From Stigmatella ashevillena (lineage in GTDB: Bacteria; Myxococcota; Myxococcia; Myxococcales; Myxococcaceae): a stretch of DNA of 64,000 nucleotides. The notes beneath the pieces were generated by a model. That model was not told the origin of the DNA, made no database searches, and was given only the letters and a program-made list of their open reading frames with translations. The position numbers and the translations under genes were made by a program. How positions within the stretch are numbered: the first letter of the stretch is position 1; every line of letters begins with the position of its first letter. The stretch spans positions 9,790,425-9,854,424 of the forward strand of contig NZ_JAQNDM010000002.1 in NCBI RefSeq assembly GCF_028368975.1, read 5' to 3'. Below are positions 52,458 through 61,527 of this stretch, piece after piece.

Positions 52458-55400
52458 TTGATATCGAAGGATGAGCAACAGGAACCCTACGGCGACATCT
52501 TTGTCGGCGACGGCGAGATGGCAAAGCTGATGCGGGCCCATGACTGGGCCTCCACTTCCTTGGGCGCGCCGGAGCGCTGGCCGAACGCGCTGAAGGTGGC
52601 CCTCCGGCTGCTGCTCACCTCGCGGTTCGAGATGTGGCTGGGCTGGGGCCCCGACATCCACTTCTTCTACAACGACGCCTACCGGCCGACGCTGGGAGTC
52701 AAGCACCCGAAGTCGCTCGGGATGCCGACCCGGCTCGTGTGGGCCGAGATCTGGGACGACGTCAAGGATCGCCTGCAGACCGTCTACGCGCGGGGAGAGT
52801 CGACCTGGGACCGGGCCCTGCTGCTCGTCCTGCACCGCAACGGCTATCCCGAGGAGACCTATCACACCTTCTCCTATAGCCCGCTGCTCGGCGACAGCGG
52901 CAAGGTAGAAGGGGTGTTCTGCGCCGTCTCGGAAGAGACGGATCGGGTGATCAGCGAGCGCCGTCTGGCGTCGCTCCGCAAGCTGGCCTCCCGGCTTGCT
53001 CTGGCCTCGAGCCGGGCTGAGGTGATCGACGCTGTCCGGGAGGGGCTCGGCGGCAATCTGCACGATCTCCCCTTCAGCCTGACCTATCTGTTCGACGAGG
53101 AGGGCCAGGGGCATCTGGCCTGCGCGACCGGGATTGAGCCCGGCCACGGCTGCGCGCCTGCGACCCTGGCCCCACGCGGTGGCATCTGGGACTTGAGCTC
53201 CATCTGGGCTGGCGAGGCTCACGTGACGGCGGACCTCTGCGGCCGCGATCCCCTGCCGACGGGCGCCTGGGACAGGCAGCCGACCACCGCCGCGGTGGTC
53301 CCACTGATCGGCCAGGGGGGCGAGCGCCCCCGGGGAGCGATGATCGTCGGGCTGAACCCATACCGCCCGGTGGACGAGAGCTATGTGCCGTTCCTGAAGC
53401 TCCTGGTGGGGCAGGTGGCGTCCAGTCTGGCCAGCGCTGAGGCGCATGAGGCGGCGCGCCAGCGGGCCGCAGCGCTGACAGAGGCCGTGGCGATGCGCCA
53501 GAAGGCGGCCGAGGTCCTGCGCCAAGCCAATGAGCGGCTGACCTCCGAGGTCGAGCTGCGCACCCAGGAGCGCGACCGCTTCCGCACGCTGTTCCAGCAG
53601 GCTCCCAGCTTCATGTGCATCCTGTCCGGCCCGGACCATGTGTTCGAGCTGGTCAACGACGCCTACCAGCAGCTGGTCGGCCACCGCGACCTGAGCGGCC
53701 TTCCGGTGCGCAAGGCCCTGCCGGAGATCGAGGGCCAGGGCTTCTTCGAACTGCTGGACGGGGTCTATACCCAGGGCAAGGCCTTCGTGGGCCGTAACAT
53801 GCCGGTGATGATCCAGCGAACACGCGGTGGTGCGCTGGAGGAGCGTTTCGTCCACCTCGTCTATCAGCCGATCATGGCGCAGGACGGCACAGTGTCCGGC
53901 ATCTTCGTCGACGGCTACGACGTCACGCACCAGAAGCGCGCCGAAGAGCAACTGCAGCACCTGAACGAGACGCTCGAGCAGCGGGTTGCGGCGCGCACGG
54001 ACGAGCTGGCGGACGCGCTTGCGCGCCTGCGGCGGGAGACGGCCGAACGGCGGGAAATGGAGGCGGCTCTCCGTCAGGCCCAGAAGATCGAGGCCCTCGG
54101 CAAGCTCACGGGGGGCGTCGCTCACGACTTCAACAACCTCCTGCAGGTTATCAGCGGAAACCTGCAACTGCTGGCGAAGGACATCACCGGCAACACCCGG
54201 GCCGAGACCCGCATGCAGAATGCCCTGGCCGGAGTGGCGCGAGGTTCGAAGCTGGCCTCACAGCTCTTGGCCTTCGGCCGCCGTCAGCCGCTGGAGCCCA
54301 AGGTGGTGCACCTGGGCCGCTTGCTGAAGAACATGGACGATCTGCTCCGGCGGGCGCTGGGCGAGGACATCGAGATCGAAACCGTGGTCTCGGGCGGGCT
54401 GTGGAACACCCTGGTCGACCCGAATCAAATCGAGAACGCCATCCTCAACCTGGCCATCAACGCCCGGGACGCCATGCGGGACGGCGGCCGGCTGACGATC
54501 GAAGCGGGCAACGCCCTGCTGGACGACGAGTACGCGCGCCAGCACGAGGAGGTGAAGCCCGGTCAATATGTGATGATCGCCGTCACCGACACCGGCGCCG
54601 GGATCCCTCCGGCCATCCTGGAGCGCGTGTTCGAGCCCTTCTTCAGCACCAAGCCGGAAGGGAAAGGGACCGGTCTGGGGCTCTCGATGGTGCACGGACT
54701 GGTCAAGCAGTCCGGCGGCCATATCAAGCTCTACAGCGAGGTCGGCGAGGGCACGACCATCAAGCTGTACCTGCCGCGTGTCGCCCAGAGCGAGGACATT
54801 CTCACCGATATCAGCACGGCGCCAGTGCGCGGCGGGACCGAGACCATCCTGGTGGCCGAGGACGACGACGACGTGCGAGAGACCGCGGTCGGCCTGCTCT
54901 CCGAACTCGGCTACCGGGTGCTCAAGGCCCGCGATGCGGCCAGCGCCCTGAGCGTCATCGAGAGCGGAATCCCCGTCGACCTCTTGTTCACGGACGTGGT
55001 GATGCCCGGCCCGCTGCGGAGCCCGGAACTTGCCCGCAAGGCCAAGGAGCGCCTCCCGCACATCGGGGTGCTGTTCACCTCGGGCTACACCGAGAACGCC
55101 ATCGTCCACCACGGGCGGCTGGACCCCGGGGTAGAGCTGCTCTCCAAGCCCTACACGCGCGAGGCCCTGGCCCGGAAGGTGCGGCACGTGCTGGGCAACG
55201 AGGCCCAGCATCGGCTGGTCAAGCAGCAGCGGACCGAAGCGCCCGCCCCAGTCCCGGCGGCGGAGGACGTGCCACGCCGCCTCACGATCGTGCTGGTCGA
55301 GGACGACGAATTCATCCGTTCAAGCACGGCCGAGCACTTGGTGGACCAGGGTCACGTGGTAGTCGAGGCCCAGGACGCCGAGAGCGCGCTCACCGCGCTT

Positions 55401-55652
55401 TCCGCCCACCCGGCGGATGTGCTCCTGACCGACGTGGGGCTGCCGGGGCGCTCGGGCGCGGAGATGGCACGCGAGGCGGTCGCCCGCTGGCCTCACTTGA
55501 GGGTGATTTTCGCCAGCGGCGACGACGCGGGATTGGTGGAATCGGGCCTGTTGGACGCCGTGGTATTGCTGAAGCCCTACACGCCCAAGGACCTGGCGGC
55601 AGCCCTGAACAAGGAGGCGGTCCAGCGGACGAGCCAGCGCAGGTCCTCCTGA
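52458..55652 (+). CDS. hybrid sensor kinase PAS-GAF-PAS-HisKA-HATPase-REC-REC
   Basis: This 1064-residue soluble kinase has, in order, a PAS-like domain (about 20-160), a GAF-like domain (170-335), a coiled coil, a PAS domain (370-510), a second coiled coil, HisKA with the phosphorylated His in GGVAHDFNNLLQ (about 555), an ATPase domain with INARDAM, DTGAGIPP and GTGLGLSM, and two receivers (about 795-915 with FTDVVMPG, 938-1050 with LTDVGLPG). The layout is common in alphaproteobacteria. The start is a TTG at 52458 preceded by GGAG; ATG 52518 is the alternative. It has no linked receptor or output gene. Confidence 0.88.
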   Translation: MISKDEQQEPYGDIFVGDGEMAKLMRAHDWASTSLGAPERWPNALKVALRLLLTSRFEMWLGWGPDIHFFYNDAYRPTLGVKHPKSLGMPTRLVWAEIWDDVKDRLQTVYARGESTWDRALLLVLHRNGYPEETYHTFSYSPLLGDSGKVEGVFCAVSEETDRVISERRLASLRKLASRLALASSRAEVIDAVREGLGGNLHDLPFSLTYLFDEEGQGHLACATGIEPGHGCAPATLAPRGGIWDLSSIWAGEAHVTADLCGRDPLPTGAWDRQPTTAAVVPLIGQGGERPRGAMIVGLNPYRPVDESYVPFLKLLVGQVASSLASAEAHEAARQRAAALTEAVAMRQKAAEVLRQANERLTSEVELRTQERDRFRTLFQQAPSFMCILSGPDHVFELVNDAYQQLVGHRDLSGLPVRKALPEIEGQGFFELLDGVYTQGKAFVGRNMPVMIQRTRGGALEERFVHLVYQPIMAQDGTVSGIFVDGYDVTHQKRAEEQLQHLNETLEQRVAARTDELADALARLRRETAERREMEAALRQAQKIEALGKLTGGVAHDFNNLLQVISGNLQLLAKDITGNTRAETRMQNALAGVARGSKLASQLLAFGRRQPLEPKVVHLGRLLKNMDDLLRRALGEDIEIETVVSGGLWNTLVDPNQIENAILNLAINARDAMRDGGRLTIEAGNALLDDEYARQHEEVKPGQYVMIAVTDTGAGIPPAILERVFEPFFSTKPEGKGTGLGLSMVHGLVKQSGGHIKLYSEVGEGTTIKLYLPRVAQSEDILTDISTAPVRGGTETILVAEDDDDVRETAVGLLSELGYRVLKARDAASALSVIESGIPVDLLFTDVVMPGPLRSPELARKAKERLPHIGVLFTSGYTENAIVHHGRLDPGVELLSKPYTREALARKVRHVLGNEAQHRLVKQQRTEAPAPVPAAEDVPRRLTIVLVEDDEFIRSSTAEHLVDQGHVVVEAQDAESALTALSAHPADVLLTDVGLPGRSGAEMAREAVARWPHLRVIFASGDDAGLVESGLLDAVVLLKPYTPKDLAAALNKEAVQRTSQRRSS

Positions 55653-55768
55653 GCTGGGACTCATTTGTGCTCGTTGACAGGGGGCCCTGGGGGTACGTTG
55701 TTTCTGGCCCTACGCCCTGTCGCAGAGCAGCGGAACACGCACGGATGAAACGACATACGGAGGAAACA

Positions 55769-57313
55769 GTGAAAGCGATCGTACGTTCGGCACGCGCCAG
55801 CTGGACTCTCGGGCTTGCATGCCTCCTGGCGGCATGCGGTGGAAACGACGACAACGGTTCCCCTGCACCCACGCCTTCCGCTGCGCAGTCATGCGCCGAC
55901 CTGGCTGGCAAGACGATCGGAGGCGCGATGATCAGCGCCACGAACCTCGTCGTCGCCACAGGCACCGTGCCCGAGTATTGCAATGTGATCGCGAAGATCC
56001 CGCCGCAGTTGAACTTCGAGGCGCGCTTGCCGTCCCAGTGGAATGGCAAGCTGCACTACAACGGGGGGGGCGGTTTCAGCGGCATGATGACCCCTCCCAG
56101 TGTGGAGGCGCTCTCCAAGGGGTTCGCGGACGTGGGGAGTGACGCCGGGCATTCCGCCGACCCCTTCACCGCCGGCTGGGCGATGAACGACCAGGTCGCA
56201 CTGGTGAACTTCGCGTTCGCCTCGGTCCCCACCGTCACGAATGCAACACGCGAGATTCTGAAGGTGCGCTACGGAAAGGACGCCGACCGGTCGTACTTCG
56301 AGGGATGCTCAAACGGTGGCCGTGAAGCGCTGATGATGGCGCAGCGATACCCCGCTCAGTTCGACGGCATCATCTCGCGGGCGCCCGCCTACAATTTCAC
56401 CGGCTTGCTGCTGGCGTTCAACCGCACCGCCAAAGCCCTTGCTGCACCCGGCGGGGCATTCACCTCGGGCAAGGTCGCCACGCTGGCCAGCGCCGTGCGT
56501 ACCGCCTGTGACGCGCAGGATGGCATCGTGGACGGCGTGGTCTCGAATCCGCAAGCCTGCACCTTCAATCCTGCGACGCTGCGTTGCGCGGGAGGCGCGG
56601 ATACCGGCGATGCCTGCCTGTCCGACGCACAGCTCGCAGTCGTCCAGTCCTGGACCACCGACTTCTCGCTCTCGACCGGCAATTTCCTCAATACGGGATG
56701 GGCCCTGAGCGGCAACGAGGACGGTCCGGTTGCCTGGTCCGCCTGGGTGACAGGCGCCAACAACGATCCCAGCACCGCAGTGCAGTTCAGCTTTCAGCTG
56801 GGCTTGGTGCGATTCATGCTCAACAAGGATCCAGCGCTCAACACGCTGACCTACGACCCGAATGCCAATCCCGGTGCCGTGCTGAGCTTGTCGGCGCTGT
56901 TGGATGCGGCCGATCCGGAGCTCACCCCGTTCCGCGCCCGCGCTGGCAAGCTGATCCTCTGGCATGGAGAGAACGACTCCGCGATCAGCTATCGCGGCAC
57001 GGTCCGGTACTACACGCAGGCGGTGAATGCCGCGGGAGGCCAGGCGAACGCCGACCCGTTCCTGAAGTTGTACCTTGCACCGGGCGTGGACCATTGCGCG
57101 GGAGGCCCAGGCGCGGACACCGTCGACCTGTTGTCGGCACTGGATGCGTGGGTGACGGTTGGCACAGCGCCTGGCGACCTGACGGCGATCAAGGCGGATG
57201 AAAGCGGAAAGACAGTCCTGAGCCGTCCGCTGTGCCGCTACCCGAACTACCCGCGGTACAAGGGCAGCGGCGATGTGAACGCGGCCTCGAGCTTCATGTG
57301 TACCGCGCCTTGA
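55769..57313 (+). CDS. tannase/feruloyl esterase-family lipoprotein
   Basis: The serine hydrolase has GCSNGGREA with Cys180-Ser181 and, near the C-terminus, DHCAGGPG; this is the CS-D-HC arrangement of tannases and feruloyl esterases, where a disulfide ties the nucleophile to the His. The Asp is probably in the WHGENDSAIS segment. A lipobox LLAAC (Cys23) anchors it in a membrane. GTG 55769 is chosen because ACGGAGG lies five bases upstream; ATG 55745 would lengthen the signal peptide. It probably releases phenolic acids from plant-type esters. A hairpin follows the gene. Confidence 0.88.
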   Translation: MKAIVRSARASWTLGLACLLAACGGNDDNGSPAPTPSAAQSCADLAGKTIGGAMISATNLVVATGTVPEYCNVIAKIPPQLNFEARLPSQWNGKLHYNGGGGFSGMMTPPSVEALSKGFADVGSDAGHSADPFTAGWAMNDQVALVNFAFASVPTVTNATREILKVRYGKDADRSYFEGCSNGGREALMMAQRYPAQFDGIISRAPAYNFTGLLLAFNRTAKALAAPGGAFTSGKVATLASAVRTACDAQDGIVDGVVSNPQACTFNPATLRCAGGADTGDACLSDAQLAVVQSWTTDFSLSTGNFLNTGWALSGNEDGPVAWSAWVTGANNDPSTAVQFSFQLGLVRFMLNKDPALNTLTYDPNANPGAVLSLSALLDAADPELTPFRARAGKLILWHGENDSAISYRGTVRYYTQAVNAAGGQANADPFLKLYLAPGVDHCAGGPGADTVDLLSALDAWVTVGTAPGDLTAIKADESGKTVLSRPLCRYPNYPRYKGSGDVNAASSFMCTAP

Positions 57314-57332
57314 CCTCGCGGATGGAGGCTTG

Positions 57333-57351
57333 AGCACCGCGCTGCGGTGCT
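57333..57351 (+). terminator. hairpin after the tannase gene
   Basis: AGCACCGC-GCT-GCGGTGCT is a perfect 8-bp stem with a 3-nt loop, 19 bp after the tannase stop. The rest of the 245-bp gap up to the sigma factor gene shows no supportable gene. Confidence 0.55.
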
Positions 57352-57558
57352 GCTCGAGCGTCGCCCCCTTCAGCATCACCCCTCGACCGGTGGAGGCGGC
57401 CAGCGCGACGTGGGTACCAACCTCTGGCGGTGAAAAGCCCTGACATTCCAGGAGGTTGGAAGGAACAGGAAAAATCAGCAGGGCCGCGAATCCATTCGCC
57501 CCGTGGCTGCCTCTTATCCTGCGAATGGGGATTCTCCCCATCGCACGAGGCAGGTCCC

Positions 57559-58077
57559 ATGGGTTCGACCACGACTCCCGACGCGTTGCTGCTCGCGGCC
57601 CACGCCGGTGACCGCGACGCGATGGTGCACCTGCTCCAGCTTCAGCAGCCGAACCTCCGGCGGTACGCGCAGAAGCGCTGCCTCATCAGCGACGTGGACG
57701 ACGCGGTCCAGGAAGCCCTGCTGGTGATGTCCCGCCACCTGACCGCCGTGCGCAAGCTGGCGTCGTTCTCCGGGTGGATGTTCAAGATCGTCCAGCGCGA
57801 GTGCCGCCGCCTGGCCCGCACGGTGCTGAAGCAGGACCCCTACGAGGAAGCGCTCGTGGACCAGTGGGTGTCCGCGCACACGCCGGACTCGCTGCGGCTG
57901 GACATGGTATCGGCGCTGGAGTCACTGCCGCCGCAGTACCTGGAGGTCGTCATGCTGCGCGACTTCGAAGCGCTCTCCATCCGCGAGATGGCCGAGCGCC
58001 TGTCGCTGGACCCGGCGGCGGTGAAGAGCCGCCTGCACCGCGCCCGCGTGATGATCCGCGAATACCTGCTGGCCTGA
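57559..58077 (+). CDS. ECF-type RNA polymerase sigma factor
   Basis: The 172-residue protein has sigma region 2 (RYAQKRCLISDVDDAVQEALLVMSRHL, then FSGWMFKIVQRECRRLAR) and region 4 with a helix-turn-helix (ALESLPPQYLEVVMLRDFEAL, MAERLSLDPAAVKSRLHRAR). No sigma region 3 or C-terminal extension is present. ATG 57559 was chosen over the longer frame from 57430. The next gene, a membrane protein 34 bp downstream, stands where an anti-sigma factor is often found but lacks a recognisable zinc or anti-sigma motif. Confidence 0.9.
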   Translation: MGSTTTPDALLLAAHAGDRDAMVHLLQLQQPNLRRYAQKRCLISDVDDAVQEALLVMSRHLTAVRKLASFSGWMFKIVQRECRRLARTVLKQDPYEEALVDQWVSAHTPDSLRLDMVSALESLPPQYLEVVMLRDFEALSIREMAERLSLDPAAVKSRLHRARVMIREYLLA

Positions 58078-58111
58078 TTCCTCAACCCCTTCTTCTGACC
58101 GGAGTCCTTCC

Positions 58112-58621
58112 ATGGCGAACCCCTTGTCCACCCTTGGCATCATCCACACGCTCGTGAGCGTGCCTCCCATCGTCTTCGGCGTCTGGGCCTTCGTGCGTGA
58201 CGGGCGCATCGACCCGGGGACGCGCGTCGGCAAGGCGTACGTCGCCAGCATGGTGACGTCGGTGGTGACGTCGTTCGGCCTGTCGAGCACGGGCGGCTTC
58301 AACCCGGGCCACGCGCTGGGGCTGCTGGCGCTGCTGCTCATGGCGGTGGGTGCGGCGGCTCCGAGCCTGGGCGTGTTCGGCCGCGCCACGGAGTACGTGC
58401 GGACCCTCACGTACTCCGCCAGCTTCATGGTGTTGCTGGTGCCGGGCATCAACGAGACGCTGACCCGACTGCCCGCGGGCAGGCCCCTGGCGGACAGCCC
58501 CCAGTCCCCGGTGGTGCAGGCGGCCCTGGCGACGTTGCTGGGCCTGTTCCTCTGCGGCGCCACGTACCAGGTGATGCGGCTCCGCGCGCGGACGCAGCCC
58601 CGGCCCCACCTTCAGGCGTGA
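58112..58621 (+). CDS. four-TM membrane protein downstream of the sigma factor
   Basis: The 169-residue protein has about four TM helices (residues 8-26, 44-60, 66-84, 138-156) joined by short loops and a short Arg-rich C-terminal tail. CCGGAG precedes ATG 58112. It resembles small DUF2306-like or cytochrome-b561-like membrane proteins in layout, but no His pair supports heme binding. Its place after an ECF sigma gene suggests co-expression, and possibly regulation of the sigma factor. Confidence 0.75.
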   Translation: MANPLSTLGIIHTLVSVPPIVFGVWAFVRDGRIDPGTRVGKAYVASMVTSVVTSFGLSSTGGFNPGHALGLLALLLMAVGAAAPSLGVFGRATEYVRTLTYSASFMVLLVPGINETLTRLPAGRPLADSPQSPVVQAALATLLGLFLCGATYQVMRLRARTQPRPHLQA

Positions 58622-58879
58622 AGCCCGGGGGGCCCAGGTCTGGTGGGGCCCGGCGGGAAGATGAAGGGGCGTGTCGATTCGTGAGCCCCTGATTCGACGT
58701 GGGGGAGAAGGCCCGCGTTTTCACCTGAACGGAGCACGCCATGGACACCACCCTTTCCTCATCTCCACGGGGCGAGCCTCCGCATGGGAGCGGGGAGGAT
58801 CCTCGAACACCTCGGTGTTCCTGGCGGCTGGCGCAAGGCAGACGAGGCCCGGCTCCGTCAAACCGGCCTCCCATTTTTC
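58622..58879. other. intergenic region, no supportable gene
   Basis: The 258-bp stretch separates the membrane-protein gene from the convergent monooxygenase. A short plus-strand frame starts at 58741 after GGAG, but its product is composed of Pro/Arg/Ser and I do not regard it as a gene. Confidence 0.35.
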
Positions 58880-60364
58880 TTATGCTCGGCACCACTGGGT
58901 GAGCGCGTCACGCAGCCCCGAATCCGTGCCGTCTCCCACCCACGCGACATGGCCATCGGGCCGAACCAGAACGGCCGAGGGCGCAGCGACCGCACCGAAC
59001 ACCGGGAGTTCCCACGCGCCCGTGTATCGGGCATCGATCCGCCGAACCTGCTCCACCCACGGAGTGATGTCGAAGGCGCCCGGCTCGCCGAGGTTGAGGA
59101 AGACCGGTCGGGCCTCGTGCAGCAGCGAGAACACGCGCTTCGGACCGCTCTCCGTGCTCAGCTCGAGGTCGGGCATGCGGCGCCCGAGCAGTGGGTGCCC
59201 CGCACCGAGATCGTAGTGGACGTCGAGGCCCGACATCATCGCGGCGTACTGCTTGCGAGGCTGCTCCATCTTCAGCAGCTCGACCATGTTCTCGCGCAGG
59301 GCCTCGGTGCGATCGTCGCCGCGGCCGAGCGCGATCTGGGCCATCGTCAGGCGGAGCACGCGGGCACCGATGGGGTACCGCTCGGCGTGGTAGGTGTCAA
59401 GGAGGGTCTCCGGCGAGATGCCCTTTACCACCTGCGCGAGCTTCCAGCCGAGATTCACTGCGTCCTGCACGCCGATGTTGAGTCCCTGTCCGCCCGTGGG
59501 GGCATGCACGTGCGCTGCGTCGCCGGCGAGGAGCACCCGTCGCTCCCGGTAGGACGCCGCCTGCCGAGCCAGGTCGGAGAATCGGGAGAGCCAGGTCGGA
59601 TTGCGAACACCGAAGTCGGTCCCGTAGACCGCAATCAGCGCCGCGCGCAGATCATCCAGGGTCGGCTCGATTCTGTTGCCGACCTGCGGCTCGACCAGCA
59701 CGACGCTGGCGCGCTTCCCGTCGTCGAGCTTGCCGATGGCGTTGACGCCCTTCTCTCCACGGCGGATGCCCCACGCGGGCTCCTCGGTCATCTCGACCTC
59801 GGCGATGAGGAAGCTGGTCGACGCGTCCCAGCCGGGGAACTCGATCCCGGCCATCTTGCGAATAAGGCTCCGACCTCCGTCGCACCCGACGAGGTACGTC
59901 GCCCGGAGCGAGGCGCCGTCCGACAGCTCGACGTCGACGCCAATGTCGTCCTGCGCGAACCCCGTCACCTCACGCCCTCGATAGAACGTCACCGGCAGCT
60001 CGGCGACCCACTCGGCCATGATGCGCTCGATGCGGGCCTGCCTGAGCGCGAGCCCGTAGTTGTGGCGTGTCGGGAAGTCGCTGATGTCGAGCGGGATGAA
60101 CGAGAAGCCCGCGACCTGCATGATCTGCCCCTGCGAGAGGAAGCGCTCGGCGACGCCTCGCTGATCGAACACCTCGATCGTGCGGGCGTGCAGGCCGCCA
60201 GCGCGTGACCCGGGGAGCTCCTGATTCACGCGACGCTCGACGACGGCGACGTCGATCCCCGCCAACGCCAACTCGGCTGCCAGCATCAGACCTGTCGGGC
60301 CGCCTCCGGCGATCAGCACTGCATGGTTGTTCATGGCCACACTGCGTCCGGATTCGTTGTGCAT
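58880..60364 (-). CDS. FAD-dependent monooxygenase (group A, rifampicin-monooxygenase-like)
   Basis: The 494-residue flavoprotein has the FAD Rossmann motif LIAGGGPTGLMLAAELALAG, GCDGGRSLIRK, and the second FAD motif LLAGDAAHVHAPTGGQGLN. The C-terminal thioredoxin-like domain (VFSLLHEARPVFLNLG, VLVRPDGHVAWVG) is typical of aromatic hydroxylases such as PgaE and Rox. It would hydroxylate an aromatic substrate with NAD(P)H and O2. GGAGGAA precedes ATG 60364. No redox partner is needed. It could serve polyketide tailoring or antibiotic inactivation. Confidence 0.9.
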   Translation of the reverse strand: MHNESGRSVAMNNHAVLIAGGGPTGLMLAAELALAGIDVAVVERRVNQELPGSRAGGLHARTIEVFDQRGVAERFLSQGQIMQVAGFSFIPLDISDFPTRHNYGLALRQARIERIMAEWVAELPVTFYRGREVTGFAQDDIGVDVELSDGASLRATYLVGCDGGRSLIRKMAGIEFPGWDASTSFLIAEVEMTEEPAWGIRRGEKGVNAIGKLDDGKRASVVLVEPQVGNRIEPTLDDLRAALIAVYGTDFGVRNPTWLSRFSDLARQAASYRERRVLLAGDAAHVHAPTGGQGLNIGVQDAVNLGWKLAQVVKGISPETLLDTYHAERYPIGARVLRLTMAQIALGRGDDRTEALRENMVELLKMEQPRKQYAAMMSGLDVHYDLGAGHPLLGRRMPDLELSTESGPKRVFSLLHEARPVFLNLGEPGAFDITPWVEQVRRIDARYTGAWELPVFGAVAAPSAVLVRPDGHVAWVGDGTDSGLRDALTQWCRA

Positions 60365-60810
60365 GGGTTCCTCCGCGCCCGCTGTTTTTCGCGTGCGGCC
60401 GACGTCTGTGCCTCACAGAGGGGGGCTTGTGGCAATCCCCCGGGCGTGGCATACAGCTGGATGTAGCAAGGGGGAGATGTCGCGTCCCGCATGCGCCTCC
60501 CCGAAGCGAAACGTCCCCTCCAAAGCTCAATGCCACTCAGCTGAGCAAGATCGGGTCACGGCCCGGGCCGCTTCTCCGGAACGCACAAGCCACATCCCGT
60601 CCTGCCTGAAGCACGAACGCGGGGAGTACGGATGCACGCAGTTCTTGCTCCTTCTGCTACGATAAAAGCAAGGCGACCAACCGTGGTCTAACAGCGTCAG
60701 GATTTGCTCCAAATCGTCATCGCCGTCTGGAATGCACTGGTCGTGGCGCAGAGGGCACAGCAGGACGTGCTGCCTGATATCTACCGGCGTTGGAGACGAT
60801 GCCTCCGTCG
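60365..60810. other. 446-bp stretch without a supportable gene
   Basis: Short open frames occur on both strands, such as 60527-60712 minus and 60704-60898 plus, but their composition is not protein-like and they lack ribosome sites. Part of the plus-strand text (VWNALVVAQRAQQDVLPDIY) could be a worn fragment. GC falls toward 60.7 kb, as at the edge of mobile DNA. Confidence 0.35.
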
Positions 60811-61200
60811 TTATTTCGCTGCAACGGGATGCTCCGCAAGCGAAATGTTGAGCGCATTAAGCAACTGGTCTGTAAAAGCCTCAAACGCCTGGAGGTGAAA
60901 CAAGTGCATGCTCAAGGGTTCACCCTCCTTGAAACCGAGCTTCATGCTGTGGGGCTTCGCACAAAAAGCTGCAAGCTCGGCAGTCACTTTGGATTCGCCA
61001 TGCACGAGTAGATGTCGAACCAGCCCCATGCCCTCGATGGTCTCGGCCCATGTTTCGACGGTGCAGAAGGCAAGAAACACTCGATGAAGGCCGTCATAGA
61101 GCCGCTTTCTCTGCCATGTATCCAGCCGGTTGCGCCACGCGTCCTCCCACGCAGCAGACATGGCGGGGTCAGTCTCGGCTTGGTGACGAAGCCGCCGCAA
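60811..61200 (-). CDS. hypothetical helical protein, start uncertain
   Basis: The frame has convincing protein composition: DPAMSAAWEDAWRNRLDTWQ, VFLAFCTVETWAETI, MGLVRHLLVHGESKVTAELA and EPLSMHLFHLQAFEAFTDQL, indicating a helical soluble protein of at least 129 residues. The open frame starts with TTG at 61200 and protein-like codons continue a little upstream, so the 5' end may be cut off by the rearranged DNA at 61.25 kb. ATG 61161 is a possible internal start. I do not recognise the family. Confidence 0.5.
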   Translation of the reverse strand: MRRLRHQAETDPAMSAAWEDAWRNRLDTWQRKRLYDGLHRVFLAFCTVETWAETIEGMGLVRHLLVHGESKVTAELAAFCAKPHSMKLGFKEGEPLSMHLFHLQAFEAFTDQLLNALNISLAEHPVAAK

Positions 61201-61271
61201 TTCCCGAAACCCGTTGCCTCGAAGAATCGCGTCTCTATTCCTCAGCCTGGTGCACCTTCCCGCGCCACCCT

Positions 61272-61391
61272 GTGGAGAGCGAGGATCCCTTCGGCACCGA
61301 CGAGAAGGATCTGCCGCTCGATCTCATCTGCGGCGTTATCCAGAACCACCTCCTGGCGCTGCTGCCTTCCGAGACCGCCAAGCCCGGTTGA
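61272..61391 (+). pseudogene. bestrophin-family channel, C-terminal fragment
   Basis: The frame reads VESEDPFGTDEKDLPLDLIC and ends IQNHLLALLPSETAKPG. The block E-x-PFG-x-D-x-x-DLPLD-x-x-C is the hallmark near the C-terminus of bacterial bestrophin-like chloride channels (YneE type). Nothing upstream in any frame looks like the four TM helices such a protein needs, and the DNA before it belongs to another gene on the opposite strand. It is therefore a remnant. Confidence 0.65.
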
Positions 61392-61527
61392 CAAATACAG
61401 ACGCATGTTTAGTGCGACTGGGTCGTGAGGACCCTGTCGCCAGTCCAGACGGAGAGGCAGATGGGGTGTGAATCCCCGCCGAGTCCGGCTCGTGCGCGGC
61501 GGTATCACCACCGCGCACAGCTGCCGC

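Noticed and set aside
57360-57440. Minus-strand text resembling part of a P-type ATPase (ALAASTGRGVMLKGATLE)
   Set aside because: Too short, in no complete frame, and the match is weak compared with the other remnants.
58741-58902. Short plus-strand frame with a GGAG before its ATG
   Set aside because: The product is Pro/Ser/Arg-rich without pattern and overlaps the convergent monooxygenase.
60704-60898. Plus-strand frame of 64 codons and the minus-strand 60527-60712 frame
   Set aside because: No ribosome site, no recognisable motif, and each overlaps better-supported or equally weak frames.
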